Source: Armatimonadota bacterium | GTDB taxonomy: Bacteria; Armatimonadota; SYMT01 | Reading direction: 5' to 3' | Length of the DNA: 6,545 bases | Assembly (NCBI GenBank): GCA_020696885.1 | Contig: JAJFMS010000207.1 | Location: forward strand, 1 to 6,545 | Shown: positions 4,853-6,545 of the stretch, piece by piece | How positions within the stretch are numbered: the first letter of the stretch is position 1 | Layout: each line of letters begins with the position of its first letter | Notes under the pieces: generated by a model | Databases searched by the model: none | Seen by the model: the letters and a program-made list of their open reading frames with translations, nothing else | What the model was told of the DNA's origin: nothing | Made by a program: the position numbers and the translations under genes

Positions 4853-6545
4853 ATGAAGCAGAGCCCCCTTCCCCGGATCATTCTGAACGTTGCCTTCGCC
4901 GGGCTGCTGGCCTCGGTGCCGGTGCTTTCGAAGGCGTACGCCCGCAAGGGGCAGACCGACACCCAGCCGGTGGACGTGCAGGCCACCGTTGCGCGACACG
5001 GCTTCGCGCTGCAAGAGGTGTCGAAGCAGGCCGGGCTGGACTTCGTGCACCAGCCGCCGAAGCTGCACGCTTCGCTGGACCACATCATGCCGCAGATCGC
5101 CTCCATGGGCGCCGGCGTCTCCGTGGTGGACTTTGACCGCGACGGCTGGAACGACCTGTACGTCACCAACAGCGGCGAGGGCAGCAAGAACCGGCTCTAC
5201 CGGAACACCGGGAAGGGCACCTTTGAGGACGTGGCCGAGGCGATGGGGGTGGCGGACCTGAACCAGCCCGGCACCGGCGTCTCCATGGGCGCCATCTGGG
5301 GCGACTACGACAACGACGGCTTTGAGGACCTCTTCGTCTACAAGTGGGGCCGCGCCGAGCTGTTCCACAACGACGCGGGAAAGAAGCTCACCCGCGTAAC
5401 CGAGGGCGCCGGGTTCCCGGCCTGGTCCAACTGCAACAGCGCCACCTGGCTGGACTACGACCGCGACGGCAAGCTGGACCTCTTCGTGGGCGGCTACTTC
5501 CGGGAAGACCTGGACCTCTGGAACCTGAAATCCACCCGGATGATGCCGGAGAGCTTCGAGTACGCGCGGAACGGCGGGCGGAAGTACCTCTTCCGGAACG
5601 AGGGTGGGGGCAAGTTCGCGGACGTGACCGCCGCCACCGGCCTGGATAGTCACCGCTGGGCGCTGGCCGTGGGTGCGGCGGACCTGCGGGGCACCGGCTA
5701 CCCGGACCTGGTGGTGGCGAACGACTACGGCGTCTCCGAGCTGTGGGCCAATGACGGCGGGAAACGCTTCCGGGACGTCGGCAAAGAGGTGGGCATCGGG
5801 GAGCGGCCCAAGAGCGGGATGAACGTGTCGTTCGGCGACATCCGCAACGATGGCCGGTTCGCGATCTACATCACCAACATCAGTGAAGAAGGCGTGCTGG
5901 TGCAGGGCAACAACCTGTGGCTCCCGATGGATGAGGGCACCGGCAGCTCCCTGAAGTACGTGAACATGGCCGAAGACATGGACGTGGCCCTTGGCGGCTG
6001 GAGCTTCGGCGCGCAGTTCGGCGACCTGAACAACGACGGCTTCTCGGACCTGTTCCTCACCAACGGCTATGTCTCGGAGGGCGAGAAGAGCTACTGGTAC
6101 GACTTCTCCAAGATCGCCGGCGGCAATACCGCCATCATCGGCGATGCCAAGAACTGGCCGCCCATGGCCGGCCGCAGCCTCTCCGGCTACCAGCGCAAGC
6201 GGGTATGGATCAACGACGGCGCCGGGAAGTTCACGGACGTGGCCTCGCAGGTCGGGGTGAAGGAGACGTTCGATGGCCGCTCCGTGGCCCTGGCGGATTT
6301 CGGCAATCGCGGGGCGCTGGACGTGGTGGTGGCGCACCAGAAGGGGCCGCTGCTGCTCTACAAGAACAACGTGGCGGCAGACCAGGATTGGATCCAGTTC
6401 GAATTGGAAGGCACGAAGAGCAACCGCAGCGCCATCGGCGCGCAGGTGCGCGTGTTCTGGAACGGGCAGCAGCAGCTCCAGCAGGTGTCCGGCGCCAGCG
6501 GCTTCTGCGCCGAGAACCAGCGGCGCCTGCACTTTGGTCTCGGTA
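4853..6545 (+). CDS. Secreted CRTAC1-family protein: seven FG-GAP repeats plus ASPIC/UnbV domain (3' end outside window)
   Basis: ATG 4853 opens a frame that stays open to the window edge (564 codons visible). The N-terminus, with hydrophobic core ILNVAFAGLLASVPVL and AYA before RKG, is a Sec signal peptide with a likely cut near residue 31. Seven FG-GAP/VCBS repeats follow, with Asp loops starting at D93 (DFDRDG), D151 (DYDNDG), D201 (DYDRDG), D277 (DLRGTG), D329 (DIRNDG), D391 (DLNNDG) and D482 (DFGNRG), consistent with a seven-bladed, calcium-binding beta-propeller. An ASPIC/UnbV domain starts near residue 505 and shows RSAIGAQVRVFWNG and RRLHFGLG near the edge. C194 and C552 are the only cysteines seen. 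The start lies one base after the previous stop, with a weak AGG-type ribosome site inside gene 2, so translational coupling is likely. Function is probably extracellular or periplasmic binding; substrates for bacterial members are largely unknown. The paralogous architecture in gene 2 suggests the two proteins act together. Confidence 0.92.
   Translation, partial: MKQSPLPRIILNVAFAGLLASVPVLSKAYARKGQTDTQPVDVQATVARHGFALQEVSKQAGLDFVHQPPKLHASLDHIMPQIASMGAGVSVVDFDRDGWNDLYVTNSGEGSKNRLYRNTGKGTFEDVAEAMGVADLNQPGTGVSMGAIWGDYDNDGFEDLFVYKWGRAELFHNDAGKKLTRVTEGAGFPAWSNCNSATWLDYDRDGKLDLFVGGYFREDLDLWNLKSTRMMPESFEYARNGGRKYLFRNEGGGKFADVTAATGLDSHRWALAVGAADLRGTGYPDLVVANDYGVSELWANDGGKRFRDVGKEVGIGERPKSGMNVSFGDIRNDGRFAIYITNISEEGVLVQGNNLWLPMDEGTGSSLKYVNMAEDMDVALGGWSFGAQFGDLNNDGFSDLFLTNGYVSEGEKSYWYDFSKIAGGNTAIIGDAKNWPPMAGRSLSGYQRKRVWINDGAGKFTDVASQVGVKETFDGRSVALADFGNRGALDVVVAHQKGPLLLYKNNVAADQDWIQFELEGTKSNRSAIGAQVRVFWNGQQQLQQVSGASGFCAENQRRLHFGLG

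Noticed and set aside
1..6545. UGA reassigned as a sense codon throughout the genome
   Set aside because: Genes 1 and 2 both end at TGA just before the next gene's start, and no other in-frame TGA interrupts either gene or the visible part of gene 3.
1..6545. CRISPR array, insertion sequence, tRNA or rRNA
   Set aside because: No regularly spaced repeats, transposase-like frame, terminal inverted repeats or cloverleaf-like sequence were seen; nearly all DNA from 166 on is accounted for by the three genes.

Overview
This GC-rich, entirely + strand window carries the tail of a probable upstream gene, a short structured leader, and three co-directional genes for exported proteins packed as an operon. 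(1) 166-1197 encodes a membrane-anchored substrate-binding protein of the NMT1/NrtA-SsuA type. (2) 1231-4851 encodes a 1206-residue lipoprotein with TPR repeats, an FG-GAP/VCBS propeller, an ASPIC/UnbV-like segment and a long beta-rich C-terminus. (3) 4853 to the window end encodes a secreted CRTAC1-type protein: a seven-repeat FG-GAP propeller plus ASPIC/UnbV, cut by the window edge. Lipoprotein and Sec-type signals point to a diderm bacterium. The GC-rich codons and the paired TPR/FG-GAP/ASPIC proteins suggest a soil-type phylum such as Acidobacteriota, Gemmatimonadota, Verrucomicrobiota or Planctomycetota; the exact phylum cannot be read from the window.

The main discovery is in gene 1. 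A good ribosome binding site and ATG at 166 open a reading frame that hits TGA at 313-315. The same frame then continues without a shift or further stop to 1197. The signal anchor and first beta-strand of the binding protein lie before the TGA, and the rest of the fold lies after it. The local peptide is LPVT-[UGA]-HLTCPVTDF. Starting 7 bases past the UGA there is a 13-bp three-segment hairpin (323-360) inside the coding sequence, where a bacterial SECIS would sit. The simplest reading is a selenocysteine at residue 50, giving a U-x3-C pair (U50, C54) in the loop after beta-strand 1, which lines the ligand cleft in this fold. A conventional gene caller would start at GTG 403 and lose the anchor, the first strand and the Sec residue.

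The genes probably work together at the cell envelope. The binding protein is anchored on the periplasmic side, the big lipoprotein offers TPR and propeller surfaces, and the secreted propeller protein is probably translationally coupled to it (1-base gap). No permease or ATPase is present here, so the partners of the binding protein, or a non-transport role, remain open. The leader (34-165) holds two small hairpins and a degenerate GGAGTA tandem repeat; I see no convincing sigma-70 promoter.
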